This document shows positions 26,274 through 33,642 of a DNA stretch of 37,556 bases, in pieces. Origin of the DNA: Flavobacteriales bacterium UBA7325 (lineage in GTDB: Bacteria; Bacteroidota; Bacteroidia; Flavobacteriales_D; Crocinitomicaceae); contig DKPV01000072.1 in assembly GCA_002471375.1 (NCBI GenBank), positions 1-37,556 on the forward strand, given 5' to 3'. A program made the translations under genes and the position numbers. The notes under the pieces were generated by a model, which was given only the letters and a program-made list of their open reading frames with translations, was not told where the DNA came from and ran no database searches. The first letter of the stretch is position 1; every line of letters starts with the position of its first letter.

Positions 26274-27407
26274 TTAGGCCGCAACCTTTGTAGTCTTTTC
26301 TTTTAGACGCTCATCGTAACTACCTGTTCCAAGTGAGTGAATTAATTTGAAATGACTCTTCAGTGCTCCCAAGAAAGTCTTATGCTGGTGGTATGGGACA
26401 TTAAATTCCTTTGCCGTAGCCTCAATAATTGGGGCAAGTTTTTTATAATGAATATGGCAAATGTTTGGGAATAAATGGTGCTCGACCTGATAGTTTAATC
26501 CTCCAACGTACCATGAGAACAAATACCCTTTTCTTGCAAAGTTCGAAGTAGTTTTCATTTGGTGGATTGCCCAGTTGTTCTCAACCGAAATGTTTTCATC
26601 CAGTTCAAAAAATTCTGTTTCTTCAAGAACGTGTGCAGCTTGAAATATTAGCGCTAAGATCATTCCTGCGATGAACTGCATTAGAACAAAACCAAGAACA
26701 CTTCCCCACCAAGGCACCGGGATGAAAATAATAGGAAGAGCAATAAACACTCCGTAGTACCAAACCTTATTGAAGATAATTCGGAACAATGCTTGACCGT
26801 AAGAAACACCCTGCGCTTCGAGAAGTCCGCGTTTATGATAACGTACAACTTGCTCGTAATCTTTTACCGTTCCCCAATACAGTGTGAGTATTCCGTAAAG
26901 TAGTGGAGCGTAAATTATTTGAAATTTGAAGAACTTTCTTCGCTCTTGAGTAGGTGAAAAACGAACAATGCCTTGTTTTTCAATATCCTCATCTAGTCCT
27001 TCAATGTTTGTAAATGAATGGTGTAGAACGTTGTGTTGAATTCTCCAGTTTAGAGGATAACCACCGCACATGTATAATACAGATCCAATGACACGGTTTA
27101 CCTTGTGACTTCTAGAATAGGCTCCGTGATTTGCATCATGCATTATTCCCAATCCTATCCCAGCTATGGCGAAGCCCATGATAGCCCACATTCCTACAAT
27201 CGCCCAAGTCGATGTTACGACACCAGTCAACATTAGAACTAATGGTGTGATGTACATTGCAACCATGAAAAATGTCTTGAAATACATTCCAAAGTTCGCA
27301 TAACGAGAGATGTTATTCTCTTTGAAGTACGCATTTACTCGTTTTTTCGCTTCACGAAAGAATTCTGGTTGATCCTTTTCATTAAACTTCACGACAGGTA
27401 TTCCCAT
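26274..27407 (-). CDS. Front-end-type fatty acid desaturase
   Basis: A 377-aa di-iron membrane enzyme. The three histidine boxes are HDANH (near residue 90), HNVLHH (near 124) and QVEHH (near 306); the Gln replacing the first His of box 3 is characteristic of front-end (delta-5/6-like) desaturases, here without a cytochrome b5 domain. About four hydrophobic segments (45-90, 210-255) anchor it in the inner membrane. It would introduce a double bond into long acyl chains for membrane fluidity. Convergent with uvrA (48-bp gap). Own promoter TACCTTTG 22 nt upstream; located near fabF, which supports lipid metabolism. Confidence 0.92.
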   Translation of the reverse strand: MGIPVVKFNEKDQPEFFREAKKRVNAYFKENNISRYANFGMYFKTFFMVAMYITPLVLMLTGVVTSTWAIVGMWAIMGFAIAGIGLGIMHDANHGAYSRSHKVNRVIGSVLYMCGGYPLNWRIQHNVLHHSFTNIEGLDEDIEKQGIVRFSPTQERRKFFKFQIIYAPLLYGILTLYWGTVKDYEQVVRYHKRGLLEAQGVSYGQALFRIIFNKVWYYGVFIALPIIFIPVPWWGSVLGFVLMQFIAGMILALIFQAAHVLEETEFFELDENISVENNWAIHQMKTTSNFARKGYLFSWYVGGLNYQVEHHLFPNICHIHYKKLAPIIEATAKEFNVPYHQHKTFLGALKSHFKLIHSLGTGSYDERLKEKTTKVAA

Positions 27408-27429
27408 TTCTACACTGATTTTAGAATTA

Positions 27430-27437
27430 CAAAGGTA
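27430..27437 (-). promoter_or_regulatory. -7 element of the desaturase gene
   Basis: TACCTTTG on the minus strand, 22 nt before the ATG at 27407; perfect TAnnTTTG. Confidence 0.5.
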
Positions 27438-27569
27438 CTCTTAATTATGCTTGGGGATGCCGTTTTACGGATTTATTGAACGGGTACGAACCTAGTTCGA
27501 TCTATAAGATCAGGTGATTAGTCGAAATGTTATCAATTGTAAATCAGTCACTTGATTAATTTCGTGCAA

Positions 27570-28110
27570 TTAGATCGAGCTAGAGTAGCAAATACAATTT
27601 ATCAAATTCGGGTCCTTAACAAGTCGTGGATGAACGAAATCAACATGTTTCATCATGCCTATCTTTTTCATAACCGCGATGGACTTCGTTTTGACTTCAG
27701 GGGCTGTTGAGAGGACTTCCTTTATTCCAAGTTCGTGATGAGCATAGTCTAAACATGCTTTGGCGCCTTCTGTCGCAAAGCCTAATCCCCAGTGCTTAGG
27801 ATCTAATCTCCAACCAATATCAATACACGGGCAAAATTCGACATCGAAATTTTGTTCGCACATTCCAATGAATCCAATAAATTCATTCGTATCAAGTCGG
27901 TCTACTGCAAAATAGCAAAAGCCAGTTCTGCTCAACATTTCCTTCATTCTGACAATAAACGCTATCGTTTGATCAGGCGTTGCGATATATGAAAAGAACT
28001 CCATCACGCGCTCGTTGCTGCTGATATCTATCATTCGAGGCGTATCTATCTGATTCTTGCCAATTTCGGAAGCCCAAACGGGCGCTTTTAAAAAGATAGG
28101 TAGAAGTCAC
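27570..28110 (-). pseudogene. GNAT (RimJ/RimL-type) acetyltransferase with a frameshift near its 5' end
   Basis: The ATG at 28034 opens a 154-aa frame that begins within the GNAT fold (ISSNERVMEFF) and continues through the acetyl-CoA loop GWRLDPKHWGLGFATEGA. The missing N-terminus is in another frame just upstream: from a GTG at 28110, the frame gives TYLFKSARLGFRNWQESD, the normal GNAT beginning, and runs out of register after codon 21. One extra base (an A at 28047 in GATAGAT) would restore a ~180-aa protein. The GTG lies 3 nt after the fabF stop. It is either a recent pseudogene, a sequencing error, or an N-truncated gene starting at 28034. Confidence 0.8.
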
Positions 28111-28113
28111 AAT

Positions 28114-29358
28114 TTAAGTTTCAAACTTTTTGAAAAGTACGGAAGCAATATGTCCGCCAAATCCAAAAGTATTACTCATTCCATAGATCATATTCTTTTC
28201 CTTAGAATTTCCGAGTGGAAAGTCAAAGTGATCCGCAAATTCAGGTTCTATTTCTTCGGTGTTAATGGTTGGTGGAATAATTCCTTCCTTTAACGCAAGT
28301 ACTGTTGCAATTCCTTCAATTGCACCTGCTGCACCTAGAAGATGACCTGTCATTGATTTGGTAGCGGAAATTGAAACGTTTGAATCTTTTCCGAATACTC
28401 GTGAAGCCGCAATAAGCTCGCTATTATCTCCCAAAGGAGTAGAGGTCGCGTGCATGTTGATGTAATCAATGTCATCTGCCGTAATTCCAGCTTCGCGCAT
28501 TGCTTCATTCATACCTAATACCGCCCCATCACCATCGGGATGTGTACCTGTCAAGTGGTATGCGTCAGCTGCCATCCCACCGCCAACGATTTCTCCATAG
28601 ATGGTCGCTCCACGTTTTTTGGCGTGCTCATACTCTTCAAGTATCAGAGCACCCGCACCTTCACCCATGACAAAACCATCTCGATTCACATCAAAAGGTC
28701 TCGAAGCTGTTTTTGGGTCGTCATTTCTCATTGACAGTGCTCTTGCTGAGGCAAAACCACCCATCGCAGCTTCTGTTATTGCCGCTTCTGAACCACCGCT
28801 AATTATCATATCTGCCTTATCCCATTTGATATAATTGAATGCTTCAATTAGTGCAGTATTTGAGGTTGCACATGCCGATACTGGACAGAAGTTAACTCCT
28901 CGTAAACCGTATTTAATTGAAATGACTCCAGATGCGATATCAACGAGAATTCTTGGGATGAAGAAAGGTGTGAATCGTGGGGTGCCATCACCATCACAAT
29001 ACTCTTTCATCTGATCTTGAAAGGTTTGAATCCCTCCGTTACCTGAACCCCAAATTACACCGATCCTGTCTCGGTTCAACACATCAAAATCTACTTTTCC
29101 ATGATTCAATGCTTCGTCTACTGCATGCAGTGCGTACAGAGAGAAAGGATCGTACTTGCGAAGTTCCTTAACATGAAAGTGATCTTTTAAATCGAAGTCT
29201 TTGAGTTCACACGCAAATTGCGCTCTGAACTTGGATGCGTCAAACCTCGTGATTGTAGCTGCGCCACTGACACCAGCTTTTAGATTTGACCAAAAAGATT
29301 CTAAATTATTTCCAATAGGAGTTAATGCTCCCATTCCTGTGATAACAACTCTTCTCAT
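28114..29358 (-). CDS. fabF: Beta-ketoacyl-ACP synthase II
   Basis: A 414-aa condensing enzyme of type II fatty acid synthesis, elongating acyl-ACP with malonyl-ACP. The start at 29358 gives the usual RRVVITGMGALTPIGN N-terminus; an upstream ATG at 29412 would overlap the preceding gene by 35 nt. Catalytic Cys is in VSACATSN (near 165), catalytic His residues in MHATSTPLGD (near 305) and GHLLGAAGA (near 342), with the Gly-rich end GFGGHIASVLF. It is in a minus-strand run with sufS, sufE and a SufT-like gene, 19 nt after the latter. Confidence 0.96.
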   Translation of the reverse strand: MRRVVITGMGALTPIGNNLESFWSNLKAGVSGAATITRFDASKFRAQFACELKDFDLKDHFHVKELRKYDPFSLYALHAVDEALNHGKVDFDVLNRDRIGVIWGSGNGGIQTFQDQMKEYCDGDGTPRFTPFFIPRILVDIASGVISIKYGLRGVNFCPVSACATSNTALIEAFNYIKWDKADMIISGGSEAAITEAAMGGFASARALSMRNDDPKTASRPFDVNRDGFVMGEGAGALILEEYEHAKKRGATIYGEIVGGGMAADAYHLTGTHPDGDGAVLGMNEAMREAGITADDIDYINMHATSTPLGDNSELIAASRVFGKDSNVSISATKSMTGHLLGAAGAIEGIATVLALKEGIIPPTINTEEIEPEFADHFDFPLGNSKEKNMIYGMSNTFGFGGHIASVLFKKFET

Positions 29359-29377
29359 ATGATAATTTTCTTGTGCT

Positions 29378-29692
29378 CTATAAAAAACCGAGCTCGAGCA
29401 TTGCTTCTTCACTCATCATGTCCTTATCCCATGGTGGGTCAAAAACAATATTGACTTTTGCATCGTTTACTTCTGGATGACCTTTCACCTTATCTTCAAC
29501 CTCCTTAGGCATTGTCTCTGCCACAGGACAGTTTGGTGAAGTAAGTGTCATCTCGATAGTGACGTTATGCTCCGTATCTATTTTAACCTCGTAGATTAAG
29601 CCGAGTTCGAAAATGTCCACTGGGATTTCAGGATCATAAATGGTCTTTATGATCGCGATAATACTGTTTTCTAATTTTACTAAACTTGACAT
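29378..29692 (-). CDS. MIP18/DUF59-family Fe-S maturation protein (SufT-like)
   Basis: A 104-aa protein with the MIP18 fold: IYDPEIPVDIFELGLIYEV (about 18-36), the reactive-cysteine block TSPNCPVAETMP (about 67-78) and a DPPWDKDMMSEEA end that resembles SufT and PaaD-like proteins. Such proteins help mature Fe-S proteins. The ATG directly follows the sufE stop (TAG then ATG), so the two are probably translated together. Placement after sufS-sufE supports the Fe-S role. Confidence 0.92.
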   Translation of the reverse strand: MSSLVKLENSIIAIIKTIYDPEIPVDIFELGLIYEVKIDTEHNVTIEMTLTSPNCPVAETMPKEVEDKVKGHPEVNDAKVNIVFDPPWDKDMMSEEAMLELGFL

Positions 29693-30103
29693 CTATAATG
29701 ATTTTAATGCGCTCATTTTCATCTTCTTGATCATACTGGCTAATCCATTCGATCGAGTAGGTGATAAGTGTTCGTACAGTCCAATTTTGTTGATGAAATT
29801 CAATTCTGCAGTTGCAACTGATTTTGCTGTTTCATTGTTTAGAACTCGAACAAGAAGTCCTATTATCCCCTTCGTGATAATCGCATCTGAGTCAGCGGTA
29901 AATTTCATTTTCCCATCTTCGATTTCTTGAGCTAACCATACTCGAGATTGACATCCTTCAATGAGACGATCATTCGTCTTTTTATCTTGAGAAATCTGAG
30001 GAAGATCTTTTCCTAGCTCAATGATGTATTCGTATTTATCCATCCAGTCATCGTAGATGGCGAATTCATCAATAATTTCTTGTTCCTTCTCTGCTAATGT
30101 CAT
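29693..30103 (-). CDS. sufE: SufE-family sulfur acceptor
   Basis: A 136-aa protein that takes the persulfide from SufS and stimulates its activity. The acceptor Cys is in IEGCQSRVWL (near residue 50); the N-terminal EKEQEIIDEFAIYDDWMDKYEYIIELGK is typical. It lies 9 nt downstream of the sufS stop. Its own -7 box overlaps that stop codon and ends 4 nt from the sufE ATG, so it may also be transcribed separately. Confidence 0.95.
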   Translation of the reverse strand: MTLAEKEQEIIDEFAIYDDWMDKYEYIIELGKDLPQISQDKKTNDRLIEGCQSRVWLAQEIEDGKMKFTADSDAIITKGIIGLLVRVLNNETAKSVATAELNFINKIGLYEHLSPTRSNGLASMIKKMKMSALKSL

Positions 30104-30107
30104 CGTG

Positions 30108-30115
30108 CAAAATTA
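30108..30115 (-). promoter_or_regulatory. -7 element of sufE overlapping the sufS stop codon
   Basis: TAATTTTG on the minus strand; its first three bases are the TAA stop of sufS. CACG and then the sufE ATG follow, a 4-nt spacing as in sufS, tlyA and purK. Confidence 0.45.
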
Positions 30116-31351
30116 CCTTAACATATTTAAACTACGCTCAACTGCAGCGATGAAAATATCAATTTCTTCCATTGTATTGTAGAATGCGAAAGATGCTCTA
30201 ATTGTTCCAGGGATTTCAAAGAAATCCATAATTGGTTGCGTACAATGATGTCCCGTCCTCACCGCTATTCCTTGCTTGTCCAATAATGTACCTAGGTCGA
30301 ATGGGTGTATACCGTCTACAACAAAAGAGACAACACTTGTCTTTTCTTTGGCAGTACCAATGATTTTCATTCCGGGAAACTCCATTAATTTGGATTCAGT
30401 GTATCCTGCTAGTTCCTGCTCATGAGAATGAATAGCTTCAATATCTAATTCTGAGAAATATTTAATGGCTGCGCCCAACCCAATACCACCAGAAATATTT
30501 GGCGTTCCTGCCTCAAATTTGTGAGGGAGTTCATTGTAGGTTGTTTTCTCGAATGTAACTTTGGCAATCATGTCGCCGCCACCTTGATATGGAGGCATAT
30601 TATCTAAAATGTCCTTCTTTCCGTAAAGAATTCCAACTCCAGTTGGACCGAAAACTTTGTGTCCCGAAAAGGCGTAAAAATCACAATCTAATTCGAGCAT
30701 GTCGACCTTCATGTGCTGAATACTCTGAGCTCCATCGATCAAAACTTTAGCTCCAACAGCATGTGCCTTGTCAATTATCGTTTTTACCGGATTAATAGTA
30801 CCCAGTGAATTTGAAATATGAGAGACAGCTACAAGTTTTGTTCTATTGTTCAATAATTTTTCAAACTCCTCCAGAATTAAATCTCCGTTCTCATCTATTG
30901 GCACAACACGTAAAGTACATTCTTTGCGCTCACACATCATTTGCCATGGGACAATATTCGAATGATGCTCCATGGCTGAAATAATTACTTCATCTCCTTT
31001 AGAGAGTGTTTCTCCAAAAGAAAATGCAACCAAGTTAATGCTGTCAGATGTGCCCTTCGTAAATAGTACCTCTTCAGGAAGAGATGCGTTTATATACGTT
31101 TGAATGATCTTTCGAGCATCCTCATACTGCGTTGTTGCTAACTGACTTAAATAATGTACGCCGCGATGAATGTTCGAATTGTTTTCCGAATAATATTCAT
31201 TGATAGCGTCGATCACCACCTGCGGTTTTTGCGAAGTAGCGCCATTATCAAGGTAGATTAAATCCTTTCCATACACTGATCGCTTTAGAAGAGGGAAATC
31301 ATCTCTAATCTTATTAACGTCAAATGGCATTTGTTTTTGATCTTCAATCAT
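30113..31351 (-). CDS. sufS: Cysteine desulfurase SufS
   Basis: A 412-aa class V PLP enzyme that removes sulfur from cysteine for Fe-S cluster assembly. Marks: IYLDNGATSQKP (about 34-45), EHHSNIVPW, the PLP lysine in FSGHKVFGPTG (near 226) and the active Cys in RTGHHCTQP (near 369). Group II features, including the extended GHHC loop, point to SufS rather than IscS. It is followed by sufE and a SufT-like gene; sufBCD are not in this window. A leaderless-type promoter precedes it. Confidence 0.96.
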   Translation of the reverse strand: MIEDQKQMPFDVNKIRDDFPLLKRSVYGKDLIYLDNGATSQKPQVVIDAINEYYSENNSNIHRGVHYLSQLATTQYEDARKIIQTYINASLPEEVLFTKGTSDSINLVAFSFGETLSKGDEVIISAMEHHSNIVPWQMMCERKECTLRVVPIDENGDLILEEFEKLLNNRTKLVAVSHISNSLGTINPVKTIIDKAHAVGAKVLIDGAQSIQHMKVDMLELDCDFYAFSGHKVFGPTGVGILYGKKDILDNMPPYQGGGDMIAKVTFEKTTYNELPHKFEAGTPNISGGIGLGAAIKYFSELDIEAIHSHEQELAGYTESKLMEFPGMKIIGTAKEKTSVVSFVVDGIHPFDLGTLLDKQGIAVRTGHHCTQPIMDFFEIPGTIRASFAFYNTMEEIDIFIAAVERSLNMLR

Positions 31352-31355
31352 AGTG

Positions 31356-31363
31356 CAAAGATA
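31356..31363 (-). promoter_or_regulatory. -7 element of sufS, 4 nt from the start codon
   Basis: TATCTTTG followed by CACT and ATG on the minus strand. Same arrangement, and the same CACT spacer, as for the tlyA-like gene. Confidence 0.6.
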
Positions 31364-31416
31364 CGAAAACTCTTTATTTGGAATGATTCTAAGAAAGAAA
31401 GTTGATAGAACAATTA

Positions 31417-32157
31417 TTATCGGACAGCGCGACTTAAGAGCATCAAGAATTCTCTATTTCCATTTTCGTTCAGGATGGGTGATTCAATATGATCAACATA
31501 TTGGAGGTTGTTTAGCTTGGCATATTTTTTAACGTCTTCAATCACTGAGCGGTACAGTTTTTTATCCTTTAACACACCGCCTTTCCCGAGCTCTTTTTTT
31601 GCTACCTCACATTGTGGCTTTATCAATGCAATAACAAAACCATTGTCACGAATAAACCCTTGGAGGAATGGGAATATATTTTCTAGTGAGTTAGAAGATA
31701 CATCGATCGTGCAACCATCGCATTTTTCATTAATTATTGAAGGTGTCAGCTCGCGAAGATGGGTGTTCTCTAAATTGACAACTCCGATGTTGCTCTCTAG
31801 ATTCGCATCCAACTGATTGGTTTTCGAATTGATCGCATAAACTTTTTTGGCTCCTTCTTTAAGTAGCACCTCTGTAAATGCACCTAATCTAGCTTCAGTG
31901 TCTATTAAAGTAGCACTTTTTATCTCTAGACCCCACGCTGAAAGGGCTCCTGTTAATTTAAATGCACGTTTAGATAACCATGGGATGTCTTCGGTAATCA
32001 TCTTAATATCGCTATCAACTCGAAATCGCTTTCCTGTTTTCGTAACAAGTTTACCATTTACGAGTACGCCAGTTTCACGAATCACCTTCTCGGCACTTAC
32101 TCTCGTTGAAACCAGTTTTCGCTGAATCAATAGTTTATCTAACCGTTCCTCTTCCAT
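31417..32157 (-). CDS. TlyA/hemolysin-A family protein with degenerate SAM-binding loop
   Basis: A 246-aa protein: S4 RNA-binding domain (residues about 4-63, RLDKLLIQRKLVSTRVSAEKVI) followed by an FtsJ-type methyltransferase fold. Relative to M. tuberculosis TlyA, a 2'-O-methyltransferase of rRNA, the SAM loop DAGASTGGFTE is replaced by DTEARLGAFTE (about 107-117), and ADVGYGQL by INSKTNQL. The Lys of AFKL, Asp of TIDVS, Lys of LIKPQ and Glu of NREFLML, which correspond to the K-D-K-E tetrad, remain. It probably still binds RNA; methylation activity is doubtful. Intact frame and a good promoter argue against a simple pseudogene. Divergent from PTPS2-folE. Confidence 0.88.
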   Translation of the reverse strand: MEEERLDKLLIQRKLVSTRVSAEKVIRETGVLVNGKLVTKTGKRFRVDSDIKMITEDIPWLSKRAFKLTGALSAWGLEIKSATLIDTEARLGAFTEVLLKEGAKKVYAINSKTNQLDANLESNIGVVNLENTHLRELTPSIINEKCDGCTIDVSSNSLENIFPFLQGFIRDNGFVIALIKPQCEVAKKELGKGGVLKDKKLYRSVIEDVKKYAKLNNLQYVDHIESPILNENGNREFLMLLSRAVR

Positions 32158-32161
32158 AGTG

Positions 32162-32169
32162 CAAAGTTA
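32162..32169 (-). promoter_or_regulatory. -7 element of tlyA-like gene, 4 nt from the start codon
   Basis: TAACTTTG followed by CACT and ATG on the minus strand; perfect TAnnTTTG and a predicted leaderless start. Confidence 0.6.
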
Positions 32170-32190
32170 AAATTTGATAATGAGTTTACG

Positions 32191-32216
32191 CGTTATTTTG
32201 AGTTAATCAAATAACG
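32191..32216. repeat. Inverted repeat between divergent tlyA-like and PTPS2 genes
   Basis: CGTTATTTTGA (32191-32201) faces TCAAATAACG (32207-32216): ten paired bases with one bulged T and a 5-nt spacer. It lies 16 nt upstream of the plus-strand -7 box and 22 nt upstream of the minus-strand one, the position expected for a shared operator. Confidence 0.45.
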
Positions 32217-32232
32217 GTTTGCTGGTCATGAC

Positions 32233-32240
32233 TATATTTG
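32233..32240 (+). promoter_or_regulatory. -7 element of the PTPS2-folE operon
   Basis: TATATTTG, 17 nt upstream of the GTG at 32258; perfect TAnnTTTG. A TTTG at 32218-32221 is a possible -33 element. Confidence 0.55.
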
Positions 32241-32257
32241 CAATCTAATTTTTTAAT

Positions 32258-32689
32258 GTGAAATCAGTTTATATAACTAGAAGAGAGATTTTCAATGCCG
32301 CCCATAAACTCTGGAATGAGAAATGGTCACAAGAAAAAAATGAAGAAGTTTTCGGTAAATGCAGCAATCACAATTGGCATGGACATAACTTCACAATTCT
32401 TGTGACGGTTAAGGGGATTCCTGATCCGGATACTGGATTTGTAATCAACTTAACAGATTTAAGTAGGATTATGAAAGAGAAAGTGATTGAACCCATGGAT
32501 CACAAAAACCTCAATATTGATGTGCCTTTTATGAAGGGATTATTAGCTTCAACGGAGAATATGATCATCCAAATTTGGGAAGAAATCAAACTTCCTATTA
32601 AAGAAGCAGGTGGAGAACTGGTGAAGATAAAGTTGGTTGAGACGGAAAACAATTTCGTGGAATATTTTGGTGGAAACGAACCTTACTAA
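32258..32689 (+). CDS. 6-pyruvoyl-tetrahydropterin synthase family protein (copy 2)
   Basis: A 143-aa T-fold enzyme, paralogous to the one at 1621-2031. Zinc His in FNAAH and HGHN; catalytic Cys in FGKCSNHNWHGHN with C-x5-HGH spacing; DHKNLNIDVPF and STENM follow. The sequence resembles animal PTPS closely (for example GKCNNPNGHGHN and MDHKNLDLDVPYF in rat). It is followed 34 nt later by folE, which makes its substrate 7,8-dihydroneopterin triphosphate, so a biopterin-type pathway is likely; sepiapterin reductase is not in the window. The start is GTG. Confidence 0.92.
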   Translation: MKSVYITRREIFNAAHKLWNEKWSQEKNEEVFGKCSNHNWHGHNFTILVTVKGIPDPDTGFVINLTDLSRIMKEKVIEPMDHKNLNIDVPFMKGLLASTENMIIQIWEEIKLPIKEAGGELVKIKLVETENNFVEYFGGNEPY

Positions 32690-32723
32690 AAGAGTTTCGT
32701 ACACTTGATAGAATTTGAAGAGC

Positions 32724-33311
32724 ATGAATTACGAATACGACGACAAAATTACAGAGAACCTCAAAGGGAACTTTGAAGAGGTGATAGATCAAATAGGTGA
32801 AGATCGAAATCGAGAGGGGTTATTAAAAACTCCCGAACGAGTAGCGAAATCGATGCAGTTTTTAACACAAGGTTATAAGCAAGATCCTGATTCAATTATA
32901 GCGCAAGCAATCTTCCATGAAGAGTATTCTGAAATGGTTATTGTTAAGGATATTGAGTTGTACTCGCTGTGTGAGCATCATATGTTGCCGTTCTTTGGTA
33001 AGGCTCACGTGGCGTATATCCCTGACGGGAAAATCGTTGGTTTGAGTAAGATTCCGCGAGTAGTGGATGCTTATGCTAGACGTTTACAGGTTCAGGAGCG
33101 CTTAACTATTGAGGTGCGCGATTGCATTCAGCGAACTCTGAGCCCAAAAGGAGTTGCTGTTGTTATCGAAGCATCGCATATGTGTATGCAAATGAGAGGA
33201 GTGCAGAAGCAAAATTCTGTAACAACTTCGAGTGCGTTTACAGGTGTTTTCACGAGTAATGATTCAACACGAAAGGAGTTCATCAATTTAGTCCAAGCGA
33301 AGTTACATTAG
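32724..33311 (+). CDS. folE: GTP cyclohydrolase I
   Basis: A 195-aa enzyme converting GTP to 7,8-dihydroneopterin triphosphate, the entry to folate and biopterin. Zinc Cys and His are in YSLCEHHMLPF (near 80-90), with KIVGLSKIPRVVDAYARRLQVQERLT and the third zinc Cys in SHMCMQMRGVQK (near 152). The ATG at 32724 is used instead of an in-frame TTG at 32715. It is the second gene after PTPS2, which specifies the pathway branch. Confidence 0.96.
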   Translation: MNYEYDDKITENLKGNFEEVIDQIGEDRNREGLLKTPERVAKSMQFLTQGYKQDPDSIIAQAIFHEEYSEMVIVKDIELYSLCEHHMLPFFGKAHVAYIPDGKIVGLSKIPRVVDAYARRLQVQERLTIEVRDCIQRTLSPKGVAVVIEASHMCMQMRGVQKQNSVTTSSAFTGVFTSNDSTRKEFINLVQAKLH

Positions 33312-33358
33312 AATCATTCTTTTTTGATTCAGTCGCTTTCCACAATAAGATTTTTTTC

Positions 33359-33366
33359 TACCTTTG
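33359..33366 (+). promoter_or_regulatory. -7 element of the 32-aa membrane peptide gene
   Basis: TACCTTTG, 17 nt upstream of the ATG at 33384; perfect TAnnTTTG. Confidence 0.5.
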
Positions 33367-33383
33367 ATGAAAATAAAAGAAAT

Positions 33384-33482
33384 ATGTCAGATAATTTTTT
33401 TGAACCTTCAACAGCAGCAGTAGGAACTATCATCACGATTGTATTGTTATCAATCGTATTCGGTATTTTCTTCTTCGGATAA
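33384..33482 (+). CDS. 32-aa single-pass membrane peptide of unknown function
   Basis: ATG to TAA encodes a short charged/polar head (MSDNFFEPSTAA) and one hydrophobic helix of about 20 residues (VGTIITIVLLSIVFGIFFFG) that fills the rest of the protein. The ORF has its own upstream TAnnTTTG box and a terminator 23 nt downstream, so it could be a monocistronic small gene. I do not recognise a family. Possible roles are a small membrane-protein regulator or a type I toxin-like peptide, but no antisense RNA promoter is evident. Confidence 0.6.
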   Translation: MSDNFFEPSTAAVGTIITIVLLSIVFGIFFFG

Positions 33483-33505
33483 GATTATCTGCAAATCATA
33501 CTGTG

Positions 33506-33540
33506 ATCCTGACATTGCCACGCGATGATCAGGATTTTTT
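33506..33540 (+). terminator. Rho-independent terminator after the small membrane ORF
   Basis: ATCCTGA (33506-33512) pairs with TCAGGAT (33529-33535) followed by six T (33535-33540). The stem is 7 bp with an interior 16-nt loop that can form a few further pairs. Confidence 0.65.
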
Positions 33541-33642
33541 ATTAATACATCTTCATTATTTAATTTTTCTGAACCCGATTCCTGATAAATAAATCGTATC
33601 TTAAAATCGGTTGTAAGCGAGCTCAAATTAATACTAAGCACT

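Noticed and set aside
1035..27558. TCACTTGATTAA occurring at 1035-1046 and again at 27547-27558
   Set aside because: Two copies of a 12-mer in different contexts (upstream of the zinc-ribbon gene, downstream of the GNAT remnant) without shared flanks are not evidence for a regulatory site.
27570..28034. Short 154-aa GNAT as a complete gene
   Set aside because: The conserved first strand (RLGFRNW) lies upstream in another frame, so the short version lacks part of the fold; I treat it as frameshifted.
33450..33641. 63-codon minus-strand ORF between the small membrane gene and the GH3 gene
   Set aside because: It spans the terminator hairpin and part of the 32-aa ORF, has no start context or recognisable domain, and looks like a chance frame.
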